The notes: generated by a model not told the origin, from the sequence alone. DNA of 64,000 bases from an uncultured Duncaniella sp. (GCA_910578515.1 CAJTQR010000001.1:372001-436000); one strand, 5' to 3'. Counted from the first letter of the stretch, positions 42,172 to 52,535 are shown. Numbers and translations are program-made.

Positions 42172-43494
42172 ATGAAAGTTCTAAAATTCGGTGGCACATC
42201 TGTGGGTTCAGCAGAACGCATCCGCCACGTAGCGTCTCTCGTCAGTGAACGAGGAAAAAACATCATCGTACTCTCCGCCATGTCGGGCACTACCAACGCA
42301 TTGGTAGAAATATCCGAATACCTATATAAAAAGAATATCAATGGTGCTAAGGAAACTATCAATCTTCTTGAGTCAAAATACCTTAAAACCATTTCTACCC
42401 TATACGATAAACATGAGAGCCGTGAAAAGGCTTTGAAAGAAATAAAAGCATGTTTCAACTATATACGTTCATTTACTTCCCGTGAAAATTTCACAGAAAT
42501 TGAGGAGAAAATTATTCTTGCTCAAGGTGAAATGATGAGCGTAGCAATGATGACCATACTACTAAACGAACGCGGACTTTACGCAGAGTCTCTCCCAGCA
42601 CTCGACTTTATGAAGACTGGGCAGCAAGGAGAACCTGACACTCAGCACATCCAGCTCCACCTGCAAGCTCTTCTTGACAAATACATGGATGCTGACATAT
42701 ACGTGACACAAGGTTTCATATGCCGTAATGCGACCGGCGAAATCGATAACCTCCAGCGAGGTGGCAGTGATTATACAGCCTCTCTGATTGGTGCAGCGAT
42801 TGAAGCTGACGAAATCGAAATCTGGACCGATATCGACGGCATGCACAACAATGACCCCCGATTCGTTGAAAATACTGAACCGGTCAGTGACCTTCATTAT
42901 GAAGAAGCTGCTGAATTGGCATACTTCGGCGCAAAGATTCTCCACCCCACCTGTGTATTACCTGCCAAGGTAAACAATATTCCAGTGCGATTGCTTAACA
43001 CTATGGAACCGGACGCACACGGCACAGTGATTTACAACAATATCACTGAACCGTCAATTAAAGCTGTAGCTGCGAAGGACAATGTTGTTGCAATCAAGAT
43101 AAAGAGCTCCCGTATGCTTCTCGCCTACGGTTTCTTAACCAAGGTATTCGAGACTTTCGAGAAATATAAAACTCCGATTGACATGATTGCTACAAGCGAA
43201 GTAGGAGTATCGTTAACAATCGATTCGGAACGTTTCTTACCTGAAATAGTTGACGAGTTGAAGAAGTTTGGCACCGTGACTGTAGATAAGGACATGGTGA
43301 TTATCTGTGTGGTTGGTAATATGGAATGGACAAATACCGGATATGAGTCAAAGGCTATGGAAGCTCTTGCCGACATACCTGTACGCATGATTTCTTATGG
43401 CGGTTCCAATTATAACATTTCATTCCTTATTCGCAAGGAAGACAAGATTACCGCGCTCAATCAGCTAAGTGACAAACTTTTTAAGAACAAATAA
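42172..43494 (+). CDS. lysC: Aspartate kinase
   Basis: 440 residues from the ATG at 42172 (MKVLKFGGTSVGSAERIRHV, the aspartokinase hallmark KFGGTSV); an in-frame ATG at 42094 would place 26 extra residues within the promoter. The kinase domain contains QGFICRNATGEIDNLQRGGS and DYTASLIGAAI; ACT domains at the C-terminus (ITEPSIKAVAAKDNVVAIKI and VGVSLTIDSE) suggest feedback regulation by lysine or threonine. It feeds aspartate to the lysine/DAP, threonine and methionine pathways. lysA follows 1 bp later, pointing to the DAP-lysine branch as its main use. Confidence 0.94.
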   Translation: MKVLKFGGTSVGSAERIRHVASLVSERGKNIIVLSAMSGTTNALVEISEYLYKKNINGAKETINLLESKYLKTISTLYDKHESREKALKEIKACFNYIRSFTSRENFTEIEEKIILAQGEMMSVAMMTILLNERGLYAESLPALDFMKTGQQGEPDTQHIQLHLQALLDKYMDADIYVTQGFICRNATGEIDNLQRGGSDYTASLIGAAIEADEIEIWTDIDGMHNNDPRFVENTEPVSDLHYEEAAELAYFGAKILHPTCVLPAKVNNIPVRLLNTMEPDAHGTVIYNNITEPSIKAVAAKDNVVAIKIKSSRMLLAYGFLTKVFETFEKYKTPIDMIATSEVGVSLTIDSERFLPEIVDELKKFGTVTVDKDMVIICVVGNMEWTNTGYESKAMEALADIPVRMISYGGSNYNISFLIRKEDKITALNQLSDKLFKNK

Positions 43495-43495
43495 G

Positions 43496-44647
43496 ATGAC
43501 CCGATTTCCTATCGACGAACTGAAAGCTATTCAAACGCCGTTTTACTTTTACGACTTGAAACTGCTTGACCAGACTCTTAATGAAATCAAACGTACGGCT
43601 CGCGACCCTCGGTTTAAAGTGCATTATGCCATAAAGGCTAACGCAAATCCGGGCGTTCTCCGTCGCATTCAAGCTGCCGGACTTGGTGTTGACTGTGTAA
43701 GCGGTGGTGAAATTAAAGCGGCACTTGAGGCCGGATTCAAAAATGACCGTATTGTATTTGCCGGTGTAGGCAAAAGCGACTGGGAGATTGAAGTTGCTCT
43801 TGAAAAAGAAATTGGATGTTTCAACGTGGAATCCGAGCCGGAGCTACGAATCATCAATGAAATGGCTGCGACCATGGGGAAAAAGGCTAAAATAGCCATT
43901 CGTGTCAACCCGAATATTGACGCTCACACCCATGAATACATCACAACTGGACTTGCTGAAAACAAATTCGGAGTGAATCTTGAGCAATTGAATGATATAA
44001 TCACTCTTGCCAATTCATTAGAATGCATCCAACTTGAGGGACTTCATTTTCACATCGGTTCTCAAATCACTGAAACCGAACCATTCATGATGCTTTGCCA
44101 GACTATCAATCGTCTTCAGGATGAATATGAAGCTCTTGGTATAAAGTTTTCTTCGATAAATGTAGGCGGAGGTTTGGGTATTGACTATGCAAACCCAGAC
44201 AAGCATCCAATCCCTGATTTTGAAAACTACTTCAAGACATTCCACAATCATCTGCGACTTCGGGAAGGTCAAGTGTTGCATTTTGAACTGGGCCGTTCTG
44301 TTGTGGCACAATGCGGTTCTCTTATCACCAAGGTGCTTTACGTAAAGGAAGGTATCACAAAACGATTTGCAATTGTTGATGCCGGCATGACCGACCTAAT
44401 ACGTCCTGCCCTCTATAATGCACATCATAAAATAGAGAATATTTCTAATCCCAACGGAGAGCTTCATCATTATGACATAGTTGGTCCTATTTGCGAATCA
44501 TCCGACTGCTTTGGTAAAGAAGAACTATTGCCCTCCATCTCCCGTGGTGATTTGCTCGCACTCCGCTCTGCCGGAGCCTATGGAGAAATTATGGCTTCGC
44601 AATACAACTGCAGAACTCTTCCTTCATCCGTATTTTCAGAAAAGTAA
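43496..44647 (+). CDS. lysA: Diaminopimelate decarboxylase
   Basis: 383 residues from the ATG at 43496, one base after the lysC stop; an earlier ATG at 43469 overlaps lysC. The PLP-binding Lys47 is in HYAIKANANPGVLRR, with the alanine-racemase-fold barrel continuing GLHFHIGSQIT and FSSINVGGGLGIDYANP. The second substrate-binding motif GPICESSDCFGKEELLP carries the Cys of the active-site loop from the partner subunit. It makes lysine from meso-DAP, the last step. The tight spacing implies lysC-lysA translation from one message. Confidence 0.95.
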   Translation: MTRFPIDELKAIQTPFYFYDLKLLDQTLNEIKRTARDPRFKVHYAIKANANPGVLRRIQAAGLGVDCVSGGEIKAALEAGFKNDRIVFAGVGKSDWEIEVALEKEIGCFNVESEPELRIINEMAATMGKKAKIAIRVNPNIDAHTHEYITTGLAENKFGVNLEQLNDIITLANSLECIQLEGLHFHIGSQITETEPFMMLCQTINRLQDEYEALGIKFSSINVGGGLGIDYANPDKHPIPDFENYFKTFHNHLRLREGQVLHFELGRSVVAQCGSLITKVLYVKEGITKRFAIVDAGMTDLIRPALYNAHHKIENISNPNGELHHYDIVGPICESSDCFGKEELLPSISRGDLLALRSAGAYGEIMASQYNCRTLPSSVFSEK

Positions 44648-44674
44648 CCAATAATCTAACAGATTTATCACATT

Positions 44675-46660
44675 ATGTCAGACAAATCTATCCAAGAGGA
44701 AATATATCACGAAGGTGACCCCTTGGAATTACCGGAAAATGCTTTTCGTGAGCTTGCCAAGGACGAAAGCTATCGGCCTATAATGCATCCAGCTCACGAT
44801 TATCCCGAAGTGACACCATACTCAGTCACCATGGGATTGGTTTTAGCCGTAATATTCAGCGCTGCTGCTGCATACTTAGGGCTTAAAGTTGGACAAGTTT
44901 TTGAAGCCGCTATTCCTATCGCCATTATTGCTGTGGGAATGTCGCGCGCTTTAAAAAAAGAAAATCCATTGGGGCAGAATGTCATCATTCAATCCATTGG
45001 AGCTTGCTCTGGAGTAATTGTAGCAGGTGCAATATTCACGCTTCCAGCTCTTTACATCTTACAAGCAAAATATCCTGACATTACCGTAAATTTCCTTGAG
45101 ATTTTCTGTAGTTCGTTGTTGGGTGGTATTTTAGGTATTCTGTTTTTTATACCTTTTCGCAAGTATTTCGTTAAGGACATGCACGGGAAGTATCCTTTCC
45201 CAGAAGCAACTGCAACTACACAGGTGCTTGCAAGTGGCATAGGAAAAGCATCAGCACAAAACGATGGTCAGGCAAAAACTCTCGTCATTGCATCGCTTAT
45301 AGGCGGTATCTACGATTATCTTTTGGAGACTTTCGGCTGGTGGGCAGTATCTCTTGACACCATGGTGACAAACTTTGGACAGACTCTTGCCGCCAAGACC
45401 AAACTCGTCTTAAGCTGCAATACACAGGCTGCCGTCCTTGGTCTCGGCTACATCATCGGTCTCAAATATGCATTCTTCATTTTTGCCGGCTCCATATTTG
45501 TATGGTGGGTCATTATTCCTCTGCTTGGCACATACGGTGCTCCTGAAATCGCAAGTCTGACACCTGATGCTATTTTCAGCGACTATGCACGTCTTATCGG
45601 TATTGGCGGTATCGCAATGGCTGGTATTATCGGAATTGTAAAATCATGGGGTATCATACGTGAAGCAGTTGGACTTGCAACCCGTGAACTCAAAGGAAAC
45701 AAGATGGACGGAAAAACTATCCGTTGGCAGACAGATATCTCAATGAAACATGTGGTGTTCTTCATTGCCATCGCACTTGCAGCAGTCCTTCTTTTCTTCT
45801 GGTTCGGCGTTATCCATACATTTTGGCAGGCATTTATTGCATGGATTGTAGTAACCTTGATTGCCTTTTTGTTCACCACAGTTGCAGCAAACGCTATTGC
45901 TATCGTAGGTTCCAATCCTGTATCCGGCATGACCCTCATGACCTTGATTATTGCTTCGGCCATATTCGTTGGTATCGGTCTCAGTGGCACTTCAGGTATC
46001 GTCGCCTCCATGGTAATAGGCGGTGTGGTTTGTACTGCACTTTCAATGGCTGGTGGCTTTGTGACTGACCTGAAAATAGGATATTGGCTTGGTTCAACTC
46101 CTCGCAAGCAGGAAAGTTGGAAATTCCTCGGCACCTTGGTATCGGCAGCCACAGTTGGTGGCGTAATTCTGTTACTTAACCAAGTATACGGATTCACCGG
46201 TGAAAATGCACTTGTGGCTCCTCAGGCTAATGCAATGGCAAAAGTTATTGAGCCATTGATGATGGGAGGAGACACTCCTTGGATTCTTTACATGGTCGGT
46301 GCGATACTCGCCCTTATTCTAAATTGGCTCGGTGTTCCGGCTTTGGCGTTCTGCCTCGGTATGTTCATACCTTTAGCCCTCAACACTCCCCTATTGGTTG
46401 GTGGTGCTATAGCTTGGTATGTAGGCTCTCGTTCTAAAGACAAGGCAATTAATGATGCTCGTCGTGACAGAGGTACCCTCATTTCATCCGGTCTTATCGC
46501 CGGCGGTGCGCTGTTTGGTGTATTTGCGGCTCTCACTCGTTTTATCGGATTTGAATATAACAATCCAATGGATGCTATCTCCGTACAGTGGGCTGGACTG
46601 GCTGTATATGCGTTATTGATTATCTATCTCATCTGGGAATCAATGAGAATTAAGAGATAA
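44675..46660 (+). CDS. OPT-family oligopeptide transporter
   Basis: 661 residues with ~14 hydrophobic segments. The OPT hallmarks are EVTPYSVTMGLVLAVIFSAA, AYLGLKVGQVFEAAIPIAII, the GACSGVIVAGAIFTLPALY loop, TQVLASG after KYPFPEATAT and NPVSGMTLMTLI. OPT/YSL proteins import oligopeptides or metal chelates. It follows lysA by 27 bp and precedes a MATE gene by 13 bp, so the three or four genes likely form one operon. Substrate is unknown. Confidence 0.9.
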   Translation: MSDKSIQEEIYHEGDPLELPENAFRELAKDESYRPIMHPAHDYPEVTPYSVTMGLVLAVIFSAAAAYLGLKVGQVFEAAIPIAIIAVGMSRALKKENPLGQNVIIQSIGACSGVIVAGAIFTLPALYILQAKYPDITVNFLEIFCSSLLGGILGILFFIPFRKYFVKDMHGKYPFPEATATTQVLASGIGKASAQNDGQAKTLVIASLIGGIYDYLLETFGWWAVSLDTMVTNFGQTLAAKTKLVLSCNTQAAVLGLGYIIGLKYAFFIFAGSIFVWWVIIPLLGTYGAPEIASLTPDAIFSDYARLIGIGGIAMAGIIGIVKSWGIIREAVGLATRELKGNKMDGKTIRWQTDISMKHVVFFIAIALAAVLLFFWFGVIHTFWQAFIAWIVVTLIAFLFTTVAANAIAIVGSNPVSGMTLMTLIIASAIFVGIGLSGTSGIVASMVIGGVVCTALSMAGGFVTDLKIGYWLGSTPRKQESWKFLGTLVSAATVGGVILLLNQVYGFTGENALVAPQANAMAKVIEPLMMGGDTPWILYMVGAILALILNWLGVPALAFCLGMFIPLALNTPLLVGGAIAWYVGSRSKDKAINDARRDRGTLISSGLIAGGALFGVFAALTRFIGFEYNNPMDAISVQWAGLAVYALLIIYLIWESMRIKR

Positions 46661-46673
46661 CAGATTATTTTAT

Positions 46674-47975
46674 ATGCAAAAAATTAATCGTGAGATATTG
46701 GCGCTTGCCATTCCATCGATTATCACCAACATCACCACTCCATTGCTCGCGCTAATGGATGTGGTGATTGTTGGTCATATGGGAAGCCCTATATATATAG
46801 CAGCAATAGCAGTTGGCGGTACTTTATTCAACATGATGTACTGGCTATTTGCTTTTCTACGCATGGGCTCCAGTGGGCTGACAGCTCAAGCTCATGGAGC
46901 TAATGATAATGACGGAAGCAATTTAGTGTTGATACGAGGAATTTTAGTGGCACTGTGTGCATCTCTTATCATAATATCCTTAAAATCCCCGCTCTGTCAG
47001 TTGGCATTGAATTTTATGGAGGTCGAAGGCGAGACACTAAATCTTGCCACCCAATATTTTTCAATACTTGTATGGGGTGCTCCAGCAGTACTGGGAACTT
47101 ATTCTTTATCCGGATGGTTTTTAGGTCTGAGAAATGCCAAAGCACCTATGTGGGTGTCATTTATCGTAAACATAACTAATATTTGTGTAAGCGTGATATT
47201 GGTATTTGGATTCAAGTTTAAAATTACCGGAGTCGCATTCGGAACATTGACAGCTCAATGGCTTGGATTTATAATTGGACTTATAATAGCCGAGAAAAAA
47301 TATCATCCTTCTATACCGGCGTTTCGAATTATAATTGACTCCAAAGAATTGAAACGATTCTTTTCAGTCAATTCTGACATATTCTTACGGACCTTATGTC
47401 TAATCGCGGTCACGGCGTGGTTTACTCGGGTAGGTTCGCAGCAAGGAACCACTATTCTTGCAGTCAACACACTACTTATGCAATTTTTCATCCTATTCTC
47501 CTATTTTATGGATGGATTTGCGTTTGCAGGTGAATCACTCTGCGGCAATTTCATTGGCGCTGGACAAAAGGATATGCTTCATCGCTGCATAGCATCTTTA
47601 TTCAAATGGGGTGCACTGATGGCATTGCTTTTCTCTATTATATACGTTGTCGGAGGAAATTTTTTAATGGGACTTATGACTGCTGACGATGTAATAGTAG
47701 AAAATTCCAAAGAATATTTTTATTGGGTTATTGCAATCCCATTTGCCGGCTTCGCATCATTCACTTGGGATGGAATCTTTATTGGAGCCACACAGACACG
47801 AGCAATGCTTGTATCAATGGCTACATCAACGATGGTATACTTTCTAATTTATTTCATGCTATTCGACCAATTAGGGAATCATGGACTATGGGTAGCTTTT
47901 ATTGCCTATCTACTTACGAGGGGTGTGATTCTCTCCCTATTGCGGAAAAGAATCAGCATAAATAATTACAAGTAA
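46674..47975 (+). CDS. MATE-family transporter (DinF-like)
   Basis: 433 residues with 12 hydrophobic segments; starts INREILALAIPSIITNITTP, LLALMDVVIVGHMG, typical of the DinF branch of MATE, with FTRVGSQQGTTILAVNTLLM and FAGESLCGNFIGAGQKDM in the second half. DinF relatives export substrates under stress or DNA damage; here no SOS box is visible. It follows the OPT gene closely. Confidence 0.88.
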   Translation: MQKINREILALAIPSIITNITTPLLALMDVVIVGHMGSPIYIAAIAVGGTLFNMMYWLFAFLRMGSSGLTAQAHGANDNDGSNLVLIRGILVALCASLIIISLKSPLCQLALNFMEVEGETLNLATQYFSILVWGAPAVLGTYSLSGWFLGLRNAKAPMWVSFIVNITNICVSVILVFGFKFKITGVAFGTLTAQWLGFIIGLIIAEKKYHPSIPAFRIIIDSKELKRFFSVNSDIFLRTLCLIAVTAWFTRVGSQQGTTILAVNTLLMQFFILFSYFMDGFAFAGESLCGNFIGAGQKDMLHRCIASLFKWGALMALLFSIIYVVGGNFLMGLMTADDVIVENSKEYFYWVIAIPFAGFASFTWDGIFIGATQTRAMLVSMATSTMVYFLIYFMLFDQLGNHGLWVAFIAYLLTRGVILSLLRKRISINNYK

Positions 47976-48015
47976 CAGCCATTCGTGGGATTTTTTAATG
48001 GTTTCATTTAATAAA

Positions 48016-48046
48016 TTTGTCCTGGATGCCATGATACCTATCTTTG
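48016..48046 (+). promoter_or_regulatory. Promoter for the LytS/LytTR pair
   Basis: TTTG (48016-48019), 19-nt spacer, TATCTTTG (48039-48046): exact consensus, 23 nt before the ATG at 48070. Confidence 0.7.
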
Positions 48047-48069
48047 CATAAAATAAATTTTTATTACAT

Positions 48070-49161
48070 ATGTTACTATCACGCAAGAGACATATTGAAT
48101 CATTAGTCTACATTAGTTTATGGATAATAGTGGTAACACTATATGTCCTTGACATAATGAGAGCCCGCAGTTACACGAGTCAACCACTCCTTGATATGAA
48201 TTGTATATTAAATATGTCGAGAGCTCTTTTACCATTTCTACTCCTGTTTCTTGTCAATAATGTAGTGTTAATTCCAAAACTATTGTTTAGTAACAGATAT
48301 TTTATGTATTTTCTTTGCGCTGCAGCTTTGATAGGCGTAATTTGGCTTTGCCAATATTACACATTCATGAGGATTATAGAAGAAAATAGAATACATCTGC
48401 CACCACAGAGACATGGATTCCGGCCATTGCTACCACTACCCATTTTTCTGGATTTCATATATGACCTACTTATTATCGGTGGTAACCTTGCCATTGCGCT
48501 GATTTTCCAACGCTATGAGGACAGGCTTGAAAAAGAAAGCCTTATGAAAGCAAATGCCGAGAATCAATTAGCCTATCTGAAAGCACAAATCAACCCTCAC
48601 TTCTACATGAATATGCTCAACAATATCCATGGGATGGTTGAAATCAACCCGACAAAAGCACAAGATATGTTGATTGACATGTCACACCTAATGCGATATA
48701 TGCTTTACGACTGTTCACAGCCACATATAGCCCTATCTTCTGAAATAGGATTCCTTAAGAATTATCTCAATTTAATAAGGCAACGCTATCCTGAGAAACG
48801 AGTCAGTATCTCCGTAAATCTGCCGGATGAGAAGACAACAGCCGGTATTATGATTCCACCTCTGCTCTATCTTGTATTCATCGAAAATGCATTCAAGCAT
48901 GGAATAAGCTACCAGGAGCAATCATTTGTATCAGTACGACTCCAGATTGCTGATAATAACATTGAATTCCACTGCCTGAATAGTTATCATCCCCAATCAA
49001 ATACAAATAACGTCCACAAAGGAATCGGACTTATAAATATAAAAAAACGGTTGCGCCTCATATATAATGAAAATTTCAATCTCGATATTCAGGCATCCGA
49101 CAAAACATATTCCGTATTATTGACAACTCCGATACATGAAAATCAAAACATTAATAATTGA
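48070..49161 (+). CDS. LytS/YehU-type sensor histidine kinase
   Basis: 363 residues with four membrane helices (~11-28, 51-70, 78-97, 126-146) and no large extracellular domain, then a coiled linker and a LytS-type His kinase domain. The phosphorylated His177 is in LKAQINPHFYMNMLNNIHG. The ATP-binding region contains PPLLYLVFIENAFKHG and GIGLINIKKRLRLIY. The kinase phosphorylates the LytTR regulator encoded immediately downstream, with which it overlaps by 26 bp. This TCS type in Bacteroidota often controls adjacent efflux or transport genes; the TolC-Mac genes that follow are the obvious candidates, but a terminator separates them. Confidence 0.9.
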   Translation: MLLSRKRHIESLVYISLWIIVVTLYVLDIMRARSYTSQPLLDMNCILNMSRALLPFLLLFLVNNVVLIPKLLFSNRYFMYFLCAAALIGVIWLCQYYTFMRIIEENRIHLPPQRHGFRPLLPLPIFLDFIYDLLIIGGNLAIALIFQRYEDRLEKESLMKANAENQLAYLKAQINPHFYMNMLNNIHGMVEINPTKAQDMLIDMSHLMRYMLYDCSQPHIALSSEIGFLKNYLNLIRQRYPEKRVSISVNLPDEKTTAGIMIPPLLYLVFIENAFKHGISYQEQSFVSVRLQIADNNIEFHCLNSYHPQSNTNNVHKGIGLINIKKRLRLIYNENFNLDIQASDKTYSVLLTTPIHENQNINN

Positions 49162-49888
49162 TGACGAACCAATAGCATTAGAAAAGCTAAAGAGTTACGT
49201 AAGTAAAGTACCATTTTTAGAGCTCACTGGAGAATGCGAGAGTGCCATGGATGCAATCAAAATTCTTTCAGAGACTCAGGTTGATGTTATTTTCACTGAT
49301 ATAAACATGCCTGATTTAAATGGATTGGAATTTGTATCTTCATTATCCAATCCTCCAATCGTTGTGTTTATCACAGCCTATGCACAGTATGCAGTGGAGA
49401 GCTATAAATTAGCTGCTGTCGACTATCTACTCAAACCTTACGGCTTTGCAGATTTTCAACGCTCTGCTAACAAAGTTCTTGAATTTTACAACTCTCGTCA
49501 TGGCGGAAAACCGGCGGAAACACCTTCAAATGATTCAATATTTGTGAAGGTTGATTATCGTTTTCTCCGTATAGCCCTTTCTGAAATTACATATATAAAG
49601 GGTTACGGAGAGTATCTGCAGATATTCCTTTCCTCCACACCAACACCGGTGCTCACATTGAGTTCGTTCGCAGGTATAATGGAACGTCTGAACGAGCACT
49701 TCATTCAAGTTCATCGTTCCTATATAGTGAATATGAATCAGATACATCATATAGAGCGTGCGCGTATCGTAGTAGCTCCTGACACCTATATTCCTATTGG
49801 TGACAGTTATAAGACAAAACTATTCCAATACCTTCAACTCCACACCATCGGAACCCCATCAAAACGGAATTCGGAAACAAGCAAATAA
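49136..49888 (+). CDS. LytTR-family response regulator
   Basis: 250 residues. The receiver domain has Asp9 and Asp10 (IIDDEPIALEKL), the phospho-acceptor Asp55 (VIFTDINMPDLNG) and the conserved Lys in DYLLKPYG. The C-terminal LytTR DNA-binding domain (~130-235) includes DSIFVKVDYRFLRIALSEIT, YIKGYGEYLQIF and FIQVHRSYIVNMNQI. It is translated with the kinase gene from one message (26-bp overlap). Its operator is not identified; direct repeats of the LytTR type were looked for in front of the TolC gene without convincing result. Confidence 0.92.
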   Translation: MKIKTLIIDDEPIALEKLKSYVSKVPFLELTGECESAMDAIKILSETQVDVIFTDINMPDLNGLEFVSSLSNPPIVVFITAYAQYAVESYKLAAVDYLLKPYGFADFQRSANKVLEFYNSRHGGKPAETPSNDSIFVKVDYRFLRIALSEITYIKGYGEYLQIFLSSTPTPVLTLSSFAGIMERLNEHFIQVHRSYIVNMNQIHHIERARIVVAPDTYIPIGDSYKTKLFQYLQLHTIGTPSKRNSETSK

Positions 49889-49914
49889 TCATCTATACAG
49901 AATTCGTTGATTAT

Positions 49915-49953
49915 AAAAAGCGTTTGGTTGAATTAATTCGCCAAACGCTTTTT
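49915..49953 (+). terminator. Rho-independent terminator after the LytTR regulator
   Basis: AAAAAGCGTTTGG (49915-49927) pairs perfectly with 49941-49953, around a 13-nt loop, with a T-run in the right arm. It separates the two-component pair from the efflux genes, so the latter need their own promoter. Confidence 0.85.
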
Positions 49954-50019
49954 ATTTATGTAATATTGCAGTGAAATTCAATTGCATTAAAAATCTCAAC
50001 AAATTTCAATACAGATATA

Positions 50020-51318
50020 ATGAAATCATCATTAATTTCAGCACTAATCATATTATCGACCGGCGCTACACTCTCGGCACAGCAGCAATGGAGTTACCGC
50101 GAGTGTGTGAATTACGCAAAAGAGCATAACATATCCCTACAGAAATCCCGTTTATTAGAGGAGTCGGCATCCTACGACCTTGAAGCAGCACAAGCCCAAT
50201 GGCAACCTTCGCTTGACTTTGCCACTACACAAGGTCTCACTAATACACCATGGAAAAATGGGGATAAGAATACATACAGCAGCAACTATGGGTTCAACGC
50301 CGGGTGGACCGTTTGGAATGGGGGTCAACGGGAAAACACAATCAAACGCAACAAGCTTCAGACTGAAATCAGCAAGCTGAACACTACAGATATAATGCGG
50401 ACCATCGAGACTGACCTTCTGCAAGTATATCTAAATATCCTCTATGCTAAAGAATCAATTGCAATTTATGAGGAAGCGGCAAATCTAAGCAAGCATCAGA
50501 CGGAACGTGCTGAACAGCTTATGCTTTCAGGCAAATTATCACGTGTGGACTATGCCCAGCTCGCATCACAATACGAACAAGACAAATATGCACTTGTAAA
50601 TGCTCAGGGAATCTACGACACCAGACGGATGGAATTGAAAAAACTGCTGGAATTTGATATTGAAAACGACATAGAAATCACCCCAATTTCATGGGATGAC
50701 GCACAAGTTCTTTCATCCCTTCCGGCAATTGAAGACAGCTATAGACTCGCAATTGCCACCGACTCACGCATAAAGGGACTTGAGCTGGAAAAAGAAAGTT
50801 CAGATATAGACATCAAAATTGCCGGAGCCTCAGGCAAACCACAGATATCCTTGAATGCGGGAATAGGAACCGGATACTATGCCCCTGGTAATAATTTCGC
50901 AACCGGACTTAAACAAGCCTGGAACGAGTCAGTGGGATTAACTCTTTCCGTTCCAATATTCGACAACAAGAAAACCAAAACAGCTGTGGCAAAGGCAAAA
51001 GTACAGCGTATCGACGCAGACCTTGATATAAATCTCCGTCACACTGAACTATCCCAATTAGTAGAGAACTGGTATATTGATACGACATCTGCACAATCAA
51101 GATTTACAGCCGCCAAAGAACAACTTAAGGCTGCAGAACTAAGCAACGAATTGACTAATGAACGATTCAATTTAGGGCTTGTAAATACAATCGAATTACT
51201 CACTGCCCATAACAATCTGGTAGAAGCACGTCACACACTTCTTCAATCCAAATATATGGCGATGTTAGGACATAAAATGATTGAATTCTACCGTACATCC
51301 ACAATTTCTCTTCCCTAA
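50020..51318 (+). CDS. TolC-family outer-membrane efflux protein
   Basis: 432 residues. A signal peptide (SSLISALIILSTGATLSA) is followed by two OEP-type repeats with coiled-coil helices (QQWSYRECVNYAKEHNISLQ and LTNERFNLGLVNTIELLTAH). It forms the outer-membrane exit duct. MacA-like and MacB-like genes follow after 31 bp, so it is the outer-membrane part of this tripartite exporter. A -7-like TAATATTG lies at 49961-49968 but without a good -33 box. Confidence 0.9.
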   Translation: MKSSLISALIILSTGATLSAQQQWSYRECVNYAKEHNISLQKSRLLEESASYDLEAAQAQWQPSLDFATTQGLTNTPWKNGDKNTYSSNYGFNAGWTVWNGGQRENTIKRNKLQTEISKLNTTDIMRTIETDLLQVYLNILYAKESIAIYEEAANLSKHQTERAEQLMLSGKLSRVDYAQLASQYEQDKYALVNAQGIYDTRRMELKKLLEFDIENDIEITPISWDDAQVLSSLPAIEDSYRLAIATDSRIKGLELEKESSDIDIKIAGASGKPQISLNAGIGTGYYAPGNNFATGLKQAWNESVGLTLSVPIFDNKKTKTAVAKAKVQRIDADLDINLRHTELSQLVENWYIDTTSAQSRFTAAKEQLKAAELSNELTNERFNLGLVNTIELLTAHNNLVEARHTLLQSKYMAMLGHKMIEFYRTSTISLP

Positions 51319-51349
51319 TCTGTCACAATAATAAATTATATACATCAGA

Positions 51350-52528
51350 ATGAGACTATTTAAATTAACTCTTGCAGCCTCAATACTGTTTTCAGCCGGG
51401 GCTTGCTCGAAAAAAGCCCAGACTCAGCTGGAGACCGTGACCGTTGAACGCGGTGAGCTCACGGAAACGGTGACTGCAACGGGTACTGTTGAATCAGTTA
51501 CACAAGTTGACGTCGGAACCCAGGTAACCGGAATAATCGATAAGCTATATGCCGATTATAACACTGTGGTAACCAAAGGTCAGCTCATTGCAGAAATCGA
51601 AAAGACTATGCTTGAAAGTGACCTCCGAAGTGCTGAGGCCAATGTTGAATCAGCAAGGTTGACGTATGAATACAATCTTACCAATTACCAACGCGACAAA
51701 ACTCTGCATGACAAACAACTTATAAGTGATTACGAGTTCCAAACCACAAAGAAAGATTATGAGGTATCAAAAACGGCCTATGACAAAGCTAAAGCAGATA
51801 AAGTCCGGGCTGCAAAAAATCTTAACTACGCAGAAATCTACTCACCTATCGATGGTATTGTAATCTCACGAGAGGTTGAGGTAGGTCAGACAGTGGTGTC
51901 AAGCATGAACGTTGCCAACCTCTACACTATAGCCGACCTTGACAATATGCAAGTTATTGGAAACGTTGATGAAGCTGATATCGGTCAGGTAAAAGTAGGT
52001 CAGGCTGTCACATTTTCTGTAGATGCATATCCCGATGATTTGTTCAAAGGACAAGTAACTCAGGTGCGTCTAAGCCCGACAACAGAAAGCAATGTGGTTA
52101 CCTACGAAGTGGTTGTCGCAGCTGCCAACCCAGAGCATAAGCTCATTCCAGGATTAACTGCGAACCTCACGATTTATGTAATGCGCGAGGAAAATGTTTT
52201 GTTACTACCGACACAAGCATTCCAGTTCCAACCAATGGAATCAGATGAAAACTCGAAGCTTCCACAGCCAGACCAAGCGGCTCCGGAAGTAAATCAGGAG
52301 GCAGGAGAAAGATTAGTATGGACTGTAAAGGGAGATAAACTCATCCCAACTCCTATAAAGATTGGTGTAAGCAACGGATTGAAAACGCAAATCATAAGCG
52401 GAATTTCCGATGGGACCAAAGTTGCTATCGGTTACTCAGAAATAAGCAATGCTAATGACGACAACGCTCAAGGCGAACGCAGTCCCTTTGCGCCACAACC
52501 TCCAGGTGGAAACAGAAAGAAAAAATAA
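51350..52528 (+). CDS. macA: MacA-like periplasmic adaptor (membrane fusion protein)
   Basis: 392 residues. A lipoprotein-type N-terminus (lipobox SAGAC, Cys19 lipidated) precedes a coiled-coil hairpin between the two halves of a lipoyl-like domain (VERGELTETVTATGTVESVT ... NYAEIYSPIDGIVISREVEV), followed by beta-barrel and membrane-proximal domains. The C-terminus is proline-rich and basic. It links the MacB permease to the TolC protein encoded next to it. The MacB ATPase start lies 7 bp after its stop. Confidence 0.88.
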   Translation: MRLFKLTLAASILFSAGACSKKAQTQLETVTVERGELTETVTATGTVESVTQVDVGTQVTGIIDKLYADYNTVVTKGQLIAEIEKTMLESDLRSAEANVESARLTYEYNLTNYQRDKTLHDKQLISDYEFQTTKKDYEVSKTAYDKAKADKVRAAKNLNYAEIYSPIDGIVISREVEVGQTVVSSMNVANLYTIADLDNMQVIGNVDEADIGQVKVGQAVTFSVDAYPDDLFKGQVTQVRLSPTTESNVVTYEVVVAAANPEHKLIPGLTANLTIYVMREENVLLLPTQAFQFQPMESDENSKLPQPDQAAPEVNQEAGERLVWTVKGDKLIPTPIKIGVSNGLKTQIISGISDGTKVAIGYSEISNANDDNAQGERSPFAPQPPGGNRKKK

Positions 52529-52535
52529 TTCGAAT

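Noticed and set aside
45583..46197. 204-codon antisense ORF within the OPT transporter gene
   Set aside because: The opposite strand encodes a clear OPT protein; the antisense product has no recognisable domain and is a shadow frame.
33497..47975. The two MATE genes as a recent duplication
   Set aside because: Their sequences and neighbours differ and they sit on opposite strands; they belong to different MATE branches.
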